From: Paenibacillus swuensis | GTDB taxonomy: Bacteria > Bacillota > Bacilli > Paenibacillales > DY6 | Assembly: GCF_001644605.1 (NCBI RefSeq) | Contig: NZ_CP011388.1 | Span: 1,907,001 to 1,971,000 of the forward strand | Reading direction: 5' to 3' | DNA length: 64,000 bases | Made by a program: the position numbers and the translations under genes | Notes under the pieces: model-generated | The model's input: only the letters and a program-made list of their open reading frames with translations | Databases searched by the model: none | What the model was told of the DNA's origin: nothing | Shown: positions 34,757 to 42,392 of the stretch, one piece after another | Numbering within the stretch: the first letter of the stretch is position 1 | Layout of the letters: each line of letters starts with the position of its first letter

Positions 34757-35722
34757 ATGAAACCGTATCCTTTACAATTTAAAGCGGAAATGAAAGAACG
34801 GGTCTGGGGCGGACGCGCGCTGGAGCAATTTGGCTTGGAGCTGCCGGAGGGCGCGATTGGCGAGGGTTGGATGATTGGCGATCACCCGAACGGAACAACG
34901 AAAGTCATGAACGGGGAATTAGCGGGCATGGGTTTGGATGAGGTTCGCGAGAAATACGGTAAAGAGCTGTTCGGGACCAAAGGTTTTTCCGAGAAATCCG
35001 GCCGCTTTCCGCTTCTGATCAAATTGCTGGACTGCAATGACGACTTGTCCGTGCAAGTGCATCCGAACGATGATTATGACCGTCTTCCCGCCGGCGAGTT
35101 GGGCAAAACGGAGATGTGGTATATTTTGCACGCGGAGCCTGGGGCCAAAATCATTTACGGTCTGAAAGAAGGCGTAGACGCGGCTTCATTTAAGGCTTCC
35201 ATCGAGGAAGACCGCATTATGGATTCCCTTCAGGAAGTCACGGTGGAAGCTGGGGATTCCTTTTATATTCCGGCGGGAACCGTCCATGCGTTAGGCGCCG
35301 GCGTGCTCGTCGCTGAAATTCAACAGAATTCGGACACCACCTACCGCCTGTATGATTACAAAAGACCGGGCCTCGACGGCAACCTTCGCGAATTGCATGT
35401 GGAGGACTCCCTTAACGTGACGGATTACGAAGGCACCTCGGCTACCCGAATGAAGACGGACATCGAGACGCCGAACGAATGGTTGCGGCTTGCGGCATCT
35501 CCTTATTTTGTAACGGATAAAGGGATTGTCGACGGGGTTTGGAGCTTGCAGACGGATCCGGGCAGCTTTGTCATTGTTATCGTGGCTGAAGGCCGAGGCT
35601 CTTTGACTTGGGACGGCGGCAACCTGGATGCCAAAGCGGGCGACTGCTTCCTGATTCCTGCCAATTTGGGTAACTATGCGCTGGAAGGCAACTTTACCGT
35701 GCTTCGGAGTATGTTGCCTTAG
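34757..35722 (+). CDS. manA: Mannose-6-phosphate isomerase (type I)
   Basis: A 321-residue zinc enzyme interconverting mannose-6-P and fructose-6-P, of the short Firmicute type. Zinc ligands are visible in SVQVHPNDDY (His), EMWYILHAEPG (Glu) and YIPAGTVHALGAGVLVAEIQQ (His), with the active-site stretch RLYDYKR. AGAAGG precedes the ATG. It is a single-gene unit ending in a long hairpin. Confidence 0.95.
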   Translation: MKPYPLQFKAEMKERVWGGRALEQFGLELPEGAIGEGWMIGDHPNGTTKVMNGELAGMGLDEVREKYGKELFGTKGFSEKSGRFPLLIKLLDCNDDLSVQVHPNDDYDRLPAGELGKTEMWYILHAEPGAKIIYGLKEGVDAASFKASIEEDRIMDSLQEVTVEAGDSFYIPAGTVHALGAGVLVAEIQQNSDTTYRLYDYKRPGLDGNLRELHVEDSLNVTDYEGTSATRMKTDIETPNEWLRLAASPYFVTDKGIVDGVWSLQTDPGSFVIVIVAEGRGSLTWDGGNLDAKAGDCFLIPANLGNYALEGNFTVLRSMLP

Positions 35723-35830
35723 TTCGTTTTCTATGTAGAGCTACTTTCGTGCTCTAAGGTATGTTTTTCGTTGATGAGTTGGCCAGTTACGTTATATCCT
35801 CACTGGTATTATTTTGATATCTGCAAACAA

Positions 35831-35894
35831 GGAAACGAATTTCCCTCGTGTGTCTTCCCGGAGACAGGTGTGAGAAATTCGTTTCTTTATTTTT
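35831..35894 (+). terminator. Terminator after manA
   Basis: GAAACGAATTTC...GAAATTCGTTTC arms with an inner hairpin (GTCTTCCCGGAGAC), followed by TTTATTTTT. Long but clear. Confidence 0.8.
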
Positions 35895-35968
35895 AGCTAT
35901 GGTAAATCTTTAATGTTTATATTTGGGTGATAAAAAAGAATGCCTCCGAATATAGCATTTTTCAATGT

Positions 35969-36469
35969 TTATGACCATTTTTCTTCATCATCAATCCATT
36001 CATTATTGTTTAAATCATATGATTTATAATCATCGTGAAATACAAAATACGATGGTAAATTCAATGAAGCTCCGCCTGCTTTTTTCCAACATTGACTAAA
36101 CCAGTCTGTAAAAACTTTTTGCTCTTGTGGAAATAACGTCTCCTCATTTTGCTCATAAAACTCAAAAAAATCATCTAACTGACCGTCGTTTAACTGATGA
36201 TATTCGATTTCTGGCAGTATCTCTTCACTACCAGCAAAAACTGTTGTGTCATTTCCTCCATAGAAAACTTCATTGGCTTCTTTATCCATTGAGAACATTC
36301 TTATTGATAACTCGAACCTTGTAGGTTCAATGAATGCAGAGAAATCCAATAATTCTATATCAGTTGAGAAGTTGTATGCAAAGATTCTTTTGAGATTACT
36401 CACTAACAAATCAGATTGTTTCTCAAGGTTGGTTTTAACAGAACCAATATAATTATCGACTGTAAACAT
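35969..36469 (-). CDS. AT-rich orphan protein, possibly immunity-like
   Basis: A 166-residue acidic soluble protein (MFTVDNYIGSVKTNLEKQSD start) with many Asp, Glu, Asn, Phe and Tyr residues. It has a central strand-rich section (TRFELSIRMFSMDKEANEVFYGG) and ends EEKWS. Gene and spacer are clearly more AT-rich than the neighbours. GGAGG lies about 8 bases before the ATG at 36469. I do not recognise the family. Composition and isolation resemble transferred immunity or contact-system proteins, but no toxin is next to it. Confidence 0.65.
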   Translation of the reverse strand: MFTVDNYIGSVKTNLEKQSDLLVSNLKRIFAYNFSTDIELLDFSAFIEPTRFELSIRMFSMDKEANEVFYGGNDTTVFAGSEEILPEIEYHQLNDGQLDDFFEFYEQNEETLFPQEQKVFTDWFSQCWKKAGGASLNLPSYFVFHDDYKSYDLNNNEWIDDEEKWS

Positions 36470-36669
36470 AATATAAACCTCCACAAAAAATTTGAAGTTA
36501 AGCGGTAGATCGGGATAGTCTTAGTGTTCAATCTATTTCATTAACTGGGTACAAACAAAATGAAAAATCATCATGTCCTTTAAATTCTTTACTGAGCCTT
36601 AAAATCCCTCTATCTCAAGAAAACGAAACAATGCCAAATAATGCTCCAAACTATTTTGATTAATTACAA

Positions 36670-36698
36670 TAGACACTTGTTTCCAATTCAGGTATCAT
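36670..36698 (+). promoter_or_regulatory. Probable sigma-A promoter before VOC gene
   Basis: TAGACA (36670-36675), 17-base spacer and TATCAT (36693-36698), about 54 bases before the start codon. Confidence 0.6.
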
Positions 36699-36751
36699 AT
36701 TTAATGAAACGATGTTGCATACAATGAAACTGAAGGAAGGGGATAACGGCT

Positions 36752-37135
36752 ATGTCGTACGCTTTTATAGGTCTGGATCATGTTCAACTCGCGGCTCCTG
36801 AAGGAAGCGAATCTGTTGCGCGCGAATTTTACGGAAAGGTACTCGGATGGACTGAGATTCCGAAGCCTGCAAATTTGCTTAAACGAGGCGGGGTTTGGTT
36901 TCAATGCGGTTTTCATCAGCTACATATCGGCATTCAAACTGATTTTGTGCCTGCAATTAAAGCGCATCCCGCATTTCAAGTAAAACACCTCGAAACTCTC
37001 AAAGCAACCCTCACTCAACAAGGCATCAGCGTTACAGAAGATTACGAACGTCAGGATGAAGGTGTGTCCCGCTTCTATCTTCATGATCCTTTTGGAAATC
37101 GACTGGAGTTTATGGAACGGCACTATGTCAACTAG
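36752..37135 (+). CDS. VOC/glyoxalase-fold protein
   Basis: A 127-residue VOC protein: IGLDHVQLAAPEGSESVAREFYGKVLGW (module 1) and an end reading RFYLHDPFGNRLEFMER, with the Glu metal ligand typical of the superfamily. It resembles fosfomycin/bleomycin-resistance and dioxygenase-like proteins, but the substrate is unknown. AAGGAAGGGG precedes the ATG. The methyltransferase gene begins 7 bases past its stop. Confidence 0.85.
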   Translation: MSYAFIGLDHVQLAAPEGSESVAREFYGKVLGWTEIPKPANLLKRGGVWFQCGFHQLHIGIQTDFVPAIKAHPAFQVKHLETLKATLTQQGISVTEDYERQDEGVSRFYLHDPFGNRLEFMERHYVN

Positions 37136-37142
37136 GAGTGAT

Positions 37143-37904
37143 ATGATGATGGACAATAAAGAACGATTTTCGGACCGGGTAGACACTTATGTCAAGTACC
37201 GCCCCAGTTACCCCAGCGATGCAATCGATTATTTGTATCACCAGGTCGGCCTGAGCCCTAATTCTATGGTTGCTGATATAGGCGCCGGAACAGGTATCTT
37301 TTCAAAACTATTGCTTGCGAGAGGCAGCCGGGTCGTCGCGGTGGAACCTAACCGTAATATGAGGGAAGCTGCAGAGGCAATGCTTGGCGAAACCCCTAAC
37401 TTCCATGCTGTAGGCGGAGCTGCTGAAGCAACAGGACTTTTAGATCAATCCGTCGATTATATTGTTTGCGCCCAGGCATTTCACTGGTTTGACCGAAGGG
37501 TGACATCTGTGGAATTTCGCAGAATTCTAAGACCGGGCGGAAAAGTCGTACTGATTTGGAACTCGCGTTTAACCCAAGGCACACCATTTCTTGAGGCTTA
37601 CGAGCAGATGCTTCAACGCTTCGGAACAGATTACAAGCAAGTCAATCATAAGAACATCTCATGGGATACGCTACAATCTTTCTTTCAAAAAGGATGGCCA
37701 CAAACCGCTCGCTTTGACAATACACAAGTTTGTGATTTTGATCAATTACAAGGAAGACTGCTCTCCTCATCCTATTGTCCCGCACCCGGTCATCCTGCCT
37801 ATGAGCCCATGATGTTGGAATTACATCGTGTCTTCAATGCCTATAACCTGGATGGTCATGTAAATCTCAAATATGAAACCGAACTATACTGGGGAGATGT
37901 TTAA
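37143..37904 (+). CDS. Class I SAM-dependent methyltransferase
   Basis: About 253 residues with a methyltransferase-11 fold: motif I MVADIGAGTGIFSKLL, acidic loop VAVEPNRNM, and VDYIVCAQAFHWFD followed by RILRPGGKVVLIWNSR. It resembles the UbiE/YodH-like group; the substrate is unknown. Three ATG codons follow AGGAG (37143, 37146, 37149); any may be used. It shares an operon with the VOC gene, suggesting small-molecule modification. Confidence 0.85.
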   Translation: MMMDNKERFSDRVDTYVKYRPSYPSDAIDYLYHQVGLSPNSMVADIGAGTGIFSKLLLARGSRVVAVEPNRNMREAAEAMLGETPNFHAVGGAAEATGLLDQSVDYIVCAQAFHWFDRRVTSVEFRRILRPGGKVVLIWNSRLTQGTPFLEAYEQMLQRFGTDYKQVNHKNISWDTLQSFFQKGWPQTARFDNTQVCDFDQLQGRLLSSSYCPAPGHPAYEPMMLELHRVFNAYNLDGHVNLKYETELYWGDV

Positions 37905-37971
37905 AATAACCTCTATTTAGGCCTCCCAGGATGGGTGTCTGCGTTTAAAGGTTGGTTAATATGGTAACCAA

Positions 37972-38022
37972 AACAAAGAGCAAGGTCTCCCATCGCGATG
38001 AGAATCCTTGCTCTTATATTTT
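37972..38022. terminator. Bidirectional terminator
   Basis: AAGAGCAAGG (37976) pairs with CCTTGCTCTT (38005-38014), with an inner CATCGCGATG palindrome. ATATTTT follows on the plus side, and TTTGTTTT follows on the minus side. It lies between the convergent methyltransferase and NUDIX genes. Confidence 0.9.
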
Positions 38023-38025
38023 GCT

Positions 38026-38463
38026 TTAAGCTCTGGAAACGACCCGCTCCAGCACCTCATCCAGATAATCCCCGTGCCCTTCGGCCAAGTGAATTTCATC
38101 CTTACGGGTAATCCAGAAGTATACGAAAACCTGTCCCGCTTCCTTCCCCCCGCCCGTCGGCAGGTGGTACCATTCATTGCGCTCTTCCTCGATAGGGATA
38201 TGGAAGAAATAACGGTCTTGCTCTTGCCCCTCCGAATCTGTCCATTGATCGAATCCAATCAGACTATGGATCTTCAATCCGGACAGTCCGGTTTCCTCAG
38301 CCATTTCCCTCAGGACGGCTTCCTCCGGATTTTCACCCGCGTTTACGGTGCCTTTAGGGATTTGAAACCCGTTGCCCGCCTCCGGATGCTTGAGGATCAA
38401 CACTTCCGTACGGCCCTCATGTACACGGGTAATATAAGCATAAGCTTTCAACACGCGATCCAT
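38026..38463 (-). CDS. NUDIX hydrolase
   Basis: A 145-residue NUDIX domain. The Nudix box runs GTVNAGENPEEAVLREMAEETGL (G-x5-E-x7-REUxEE-x-G-U). It hydrolyses nucleoside-diphosphate-linked compounds; the specific substrate is unknown. AAGGAGG precedes the ATG. Confidence 0.92.
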   Translation of the reverse strand: MDRVLKAYAYITRVHEGRTEVLILKHPEAGNGFQIPKGTVNAGENPEEAVLREMAEETGLSGLKIHSLIGFDQWTDSEGQEQDRYFFHIPIEEERNEWYHLPTGGGKEAGQVFVYFWITRKDEIHLAEGHGDYLDEVLERVVSRA

Positions 38464-38548
38464 CGTTCGTTCCTCCTTAATAGGTACTAGATAAGGAGAT
38501 TTACCCTATAGTTGCTGAGTCAGAAACCCATTTACCAATTCTTAAACT

Positions 38549-38953
38549 TTACATCAAGAACGTCCCGATCACCAACGAAACGCCCACAATAATGGATCTG
38601 AGCAATTGCGCGACCGACTTATTGCCTTTTTCAATTTCCTCACACACATGCAATGCCGGCGTCAGGAAATCAAATATAATATAGACCAAACACAACGCGA
38701 CAATCCCGACAACGGACCAAATAATCATATCGACCCAAGCATCTGTGCTGTAAGACACCATACCCACGATAATCGCTAATCCCAACAGCTTACCGCCCAT
38801 GTAAATACCTGCGGCTTCATTCCCTTTTTGGATTTCGGCATAGTCATTGAACTTCGTCAGTTTGCTGAAAATAAAGTAACCCAGTGCCATCATCACCAGT
38901 ATTAATACCATTCCTATGAACACATGCGACAAATCGTTTAAGTACCCTTCCAT
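38549..38953 (-). CDS. DUF350 membrane protein (YjfL-like)
   Basis: About 134 residues with four membrane helices (about 7-30, 53-72, 80-103, 116-134), matching DUF350/YjfL. The start at 38953 follows AAAAGGGG; a codon at 38980 lacks a signal. In E. coli yjfL lies beside yjfM (DUF1190) and yjfC (ATP-grasp). The same neighbours occur here, so it probably belongs to the same membrane-linked peptide-ligase system. Confidence 0.82.
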   Translation of the reverse strand: MEGYLNDLSHVFIGMVLILVMMALGYFIFSKLTKFNDYAEIQKGNEAAGIYMGGKLLGLAIIVGMVSYSTDAWVDMIIWSVVGIVALCLVYIIFDFLTPALHVCEEIEKGNKSVAQLLRSIIVGVSLVIGTFLM

Positions 38954-38997
38954 ACCGCGCAACCCCTTTTCATAGTTCATATGTAATATTGCTATTG

Positions 38998-40410
38998 CTA
39001 ATCAACTTGCTCTACTACGGCCGCCGGGCAAAAATAAGCCAGATCTCCCGTAATCAATCCGCCTACGCGAGGCAAAATCCCGGCAAACTTCCCGCCGATG
39101 ACATATACGCCGGTTAGCAAGTATCCATCGACAAGACCATGTTCTGATTCAGCCCGCACTTTCTCCATCGAAATCCGCTGCTGGTAGACTTTCTGCTGAT
39201 TATTGTAATAGGCGGCTGTTTCTTCGGGATCCCCTGCGTCCATTGCATCCCCTGCGTTCAAGGGGTCCACGGTATTCACGATATTCATGGAATCAGCATC
39301 TACTGCGACATGCTGATCCCCCGCCTGAGGCGACGCGTTCATGCCAGCTTCATCATACAGTACGGTTCCCTTTCCCTCGCGTCCCCAATACCCTTTGGCA
39401 ACATAGGCCTGGTTACAATTCTGAAATAGGTCAGGTGTAGTATAAGTGGGAAGCAGGTAGGTTTTTATCGTGTCCGCTTCTTCCGCCGTGAACAGACTTT
39501 CTTCATCGGATTGGATCAATCCGCTTGCGGCTAATTCCTTGCCATGCTCATAAAGCGACCAGATCAACGCCATGAAGCCTTTGCTCTGCGTTATAACGCT
39601 TTGAGCGGGGTTGATGATGCACAGTTTCCCTTGTTCCATCAGTTGAAATACGTCCCGGCCAATCGGCCGACCCTCGCTATCTTCATCCCAAACAAGGTAT
39701 TCCATCGGATACAGCCGGTACCAGATGCCGATCCGCCCTCCCTCATGAAACACGCCCTCGTTCGGGATGATTTCAATGTCTTCAAGTGGAGCATACCGCG
39801 CTTCATAACCCGCTTCCCGTACGCGTTCCATCAAGTAGCGCGTGTTGGCCGCATCCTCGGTGTGATCACCGTAGCTGCTGAACACCAAGTCGCCGTCCTC
39901 TCCGCCTGCTCGATAATGTTGGATTAACTCCGTGAATGCCTCACGAATTCTTTGATCCATCCCGGCGGAAGGATTACGGTAAGTTGTGCGCTCTTTCAGT
40001 ACAGACCCTGCCAGCCACGCCGTCTCCGGAATTCCTGTAGGCGTGTCGGTATTGTTCTCAATACATTTCAACCACTCGCCGGCGGGATCCAAAATCCAAT
40101 CTTGACGGGACACCCCGTGCATGGGCACTTCCATCCGCGCCGCGGTTAACATCGCCGGGTGTAACCCCAGAAGTTTAATCAACACGATGTCAGGGAGCTC
40201 CCGCTGAGCCCAGCGTAACACCTTGCGATAAACCCGGTCCAGACGCTCGGAGGCCACCCTCAGCTTCTCTGCTTCGCCGGCGCTGTAACGCGTCACGGAC
40301 GGTAATACATATTGCTTCCCGTACATTCGGTGGTAGGGAATCACTTCTTCCCTGCCGCAGCACCTATACAGTTCATCATGAAGCACGCCTAGACTTTCGA
40401 TTCTGGGCAT
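38998..40410 (-). CDS. Glutathionylspermidine-synthase-like ATP-grasp ligase (YjfC-like)
   Basis: A 470-residue amide ligase of the preATP-grasp/ATP-grasp group. It has the N-terminal substrate region with ENNTDTPTGIPETA, the ATP-binding Lys and loop in YVAKGYWGREGKGTVLYD, and the C-terminal VYVIGGKFAGILPRVGGLITG block. The family joins amines or amino acids to peptide C-termini. A low-complexity insertion of about 35 residues (residues about 360-395, ending PLNAGDAMDAGDPE) sits inside the ATP-grasp domain and has repeat-like DNA. It starts 2 bases after the Gly-tailed lipoprotein gene, a natural candidate substrate. Confidence 0.83.
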   Translation of the reverse strand: MPRIESLGVLHDELYRCCGREEVIPYHRMYGKQYVLPSVTRYSAGEAEKLRVASERLDRVYRKVLRWAQRELPDIVLIKLLGLHPAMLTAARMEVPMHGVSRQDWILDPAGEWLKCIENNTDTPTGIPETAWLAGSVLKERTTYRNPSAGMDQRIREAFTELIQHYRAGGEDGDLVFSSYGDHTEDAANTRYLMERVREAGYEARYAPLEDIEIIPNEGVFHEGGRIGIWYRLYPMEYLVWDEDSEGRPIGRDVFQLMEQGKLCIINPAQSVITQSKGFMALIWSLYEHGKELAASGLIQSDEESLFTAEEADTIKTYLLPTYTTPDLFQNCNQAYVAKGYWGREGKGTVLYDEAGMNASPQAGDQHVAVDADSMNIVNTVDPLNAGDAMDAGDPEETAAYYNNQQKVYQQRISMEKVRAESEHGLVDGYLLTGVYVIGGKFAGILPRVGGLITGDLAYFCPAAVVEQVD

Positions 40411-40412
40411 AC

Positions 40413-40772
40413 CTAGCCCCCGCTCCAGGATCCTTTGCTCGTGCCGCCGCTGCCGAATCCTTTGGCTTTATAATAGGCGGTACCCGCTTTGATGGCGGAT
40501 TTCTTGGACGAGTAACCATGTGTGCTGTACCAGCTGGATGAACTGGTGTCATCGTCACAATCGTACTCGTACCCGTATTTCTCCTTCTCCCATTGGCATT
40601 CGCTATAGGCATCCGCCGAGGCCGCATTACTGGAACAACCTGTCGTTGCTGCAGGCAGGGCCATCATTAAAGTGAAGGCTAGCAGCTTTTTGGCTCTGGG
40701 CGTCTTGCCCGACTCCATACCCACGGAGGAACACTGCTGTTCATACCAGGTGTCGATGTTCTTGTTATCCAT
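40413..40772 (-). CDS. DUF1190/YjfM-like lipoprotein with Gly-Ser tail
   Basis: A 119-residue protein. After a 27-residue N-terminal stretch comes a signal-like segment (KKLLAFTLMMALPAATTGC) with a non-ideal lipobox (T-T-G-C). The mature part has Cys and Tyr/Asp-rich sequence (SECQWEKEKYGYEYDCDDD) and a glycine-rich end (GFGSGGTSKGSWSGG). E. coli YgiB/YjfM show the same plan. GGAAGAG precedes the ATG. It directly precedes the ATP-grasp gene, so its C-terminus may be what that ligase modifies (inference). Confidence 0.75.
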   Translation of the reverse strand: MDNKNIDTWYEQQCSSVGMESGKTPRAKKLLAFTLMMALPAATTGCSSNAASADAYSECQWEKEKYGYEYDCDDDTSSSSWYSTHGYSSKKSAIKAGTAYYKAKGFGSGGTSKGSWSGG

Positions 40773-40788
40773 ATGTCTCTTCCTTTCT

Positions 40789-41271
40789 TTACGCTTCCGT
40801 CATAAATAAGAGCAGTTTATTACGGTCTGTGTCCAAAATCGTATAGACGATTTCATAATCCGTTTGTTGTACGTTTCGGTAATGATCCACCAAGATCGTG
40901 ACCGTTTCGTAAGGTTCTCCCATCCCTTGTTGCAAAAACCTCTCAAAACGCTCTCCGCGGTACCGGTAATATTCCACTTCCCCATATTCAGCGATATCGC
41001 TGTATTCATAGAGCGCCTCGCGTACGGCTTCCCCATAGACAGGCAGGCTTGCGGGTGTCCAGGGCTTCACATAGATCATGGACTCGCCCGCACCGTCTGT
41101 TTCATGAGAGGTGTGCTCTCCCGCTTTGTTGCGTAACACCGTTGCATTCACCAGCTTACGAATACACAGTTGTTCTCTGGTAACCGGCAGCTTCAACCAG
41201 ATGCCGGCCACCCTGCTAAGGGCTTCATCCCACTCACAATAGGTGAGGGAAGTTTCTTTCATCTCGGTCAT
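40789..41271 (-). CDS. Unknown soluble protein of the YjfLMC-like operon
   Basis: A 160-residue protein without membrane segments. It opens KETSLTYCEWDEALSRVAGIWLKLP and is rich in Glu/Tyr (EALYEYSDIAEYGEVEYYRYRGERFERF). I do not recognise it firmly. By position it could correspond to the DUF2491/YjfK protein of enteric yjfIJKLMC operons, but the sequence is too divergent to say. It starts 9 bases after the K+ channel gene and ends 16 bases before the lipoprotein gene. Confidence 0.6.
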   Translation of the reverse strand: MTEMKETSLTYCEWDEALSRVAGIWLKLPVTREQLCIRKLVNATVLRNKAGEHTSHETDGAGESMIYVKPWTPASLPVYGEAVREALYEYSDIAEYGEVEYYRYRGERFERFLQQGMGEPYETVTILVDHYRNVQQTDYEIVYTILDTDRNKLLLFMTEA

Positions 41272-41280
41272 GTTCGCTAC

Positions 41281-42309
41281 TCACCTTTCTTCGGAATGCT
41301 TCAGTTTGACATAGACGGACTCCTCACAAATCACGTATAGCCGTGTCTCTTCCGGAATCGTTGTATCCATTAGATGATTCACACCAAGCCGATGTTGGTC
41401 GGCAATTAATGTCGCACCTTCTGCAAGTAAAGCGTTGAACGCATCCCGGTAGGTTTTCCATTCTTTTCTTGGCTTGATCTCAAACAGTTCCCCGCCTTCT
41501 TCCTCGCCGCGGCGAATGAGGCGGTTGTAAAGGGTCGTAATGCCTTTGGATAATGCAGACCTTACAGCAAGACGCGAAATCGTTTCCTGCGCGAGAATGA
41601 AATCATTCACATGAATGTGATTAAAGTTCTGGATATGCTTTTCTTGCATAATTTCCACGGTTGTATGTACATCCGGAGCCAAGCTTTCGATGGTAGACGC
41701 GATTAGTAACGATTTCCCGTCTGTTAAAGAAGCATCGTGAATGAGTTCATCAGCGAAGATGATCGCGGCTTTCGCATTTAGCGTATTCGCTTTTAACAGC
41801 GTTTCCCGGTCGGTCGGGTCGCCCTGGATGTAATGGAGCCTCTCATGGTTTAACGGAAGACGGTCCGTCTGAGCGATTACAATAATATCCGTGAACGTAT
41901 CCGATTCCAGCACTTCGTTTACGGCAATCTCGGTTTTTTTGCTCCAACCGATCATGATAATATGCTTTCTCCCTTTGTAAATCAATCGGCCTTCCTCCTT
42001 CCTGCGCGTAAATGAGCCTAATCCGTCCACCACTTTCCCAATCACGACACCCACGAGCCCGATGCCAAACACAAACATAAACATCGCGACCACTTTCCCC
42101 GCGGCTGTTTCCGGAAATAAATCCCCATAACCGACAGTTGTTACGGTAGTCATGACATACCATATCGCGTTAAAGAACGTAGTGAATCGCTCCGGTTCCA
42201 ACGTTCGCATCAGGATCGCGCAGATGATGACGAATGCGGAGGCGGCCAGCAGCAAGGAGATATTGTTGAATTTGCGAATCAGTGTAGCTAATCTTCGTAT
42301 GGTAAACAC
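41281..42309 (-). CDS. Potassium channel with RCK/TrkA-N domain
   Basis: About 342 residues. Two membrane helices flank a pore with the selectivity filter TVTTVGYGDLF. A cytosolic RCK domain follows (HIIMIGWSKKTEIAVNEVL Rossmann start, about 110-240), and a C-terminal domain of about 80 residues. The design is like MthK or B. subtilis YugO, gated by a ligand on the RCK domain. I favour the GTG at 42309 because GGGGGAGG lies 8 bases upstream; an ATG at 42327 overlaps that site. First gene of the operon with the ATP-grasp protein. Confidence 0.87.
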   Translation of the reverse strand: MFTIRRLATLIRKFNNISLLLAASAFVIICAILMRTLEPERFTTFFNAIWYVMTTVTTVGYGDLFPETAAGKVVAMFMFVFGIGLVGVVIGKVVDGLGSFTRRKEEGRLIYKGRKHIIMIGWSKKTEIAVNEVLESDTFTDIIVIAQTDRLPLNHERLHYIQGDPTDRETLLKANTLNAKAAIIFADELIHDASLTDGKSLLIASTIESLAPDVHTTVEIMQEKHIQNFNHIHVNDFILAQETISRLAVRSALSKGITTLYNRLIRRGEEEGGELFEIKPRKEWKTYRDAFNALLAEGATLIADQHRLGVNHLMDTTIPEETRLYVICEESVYVKLKHSEER

Positions 42310-42392
42310 GGCAAACACCTCCCCCATACATACGTCGTTTATTAGTAAATGTTTCACTGAAGTTCCATAAATTCGCTCTTTATCCTAACATA

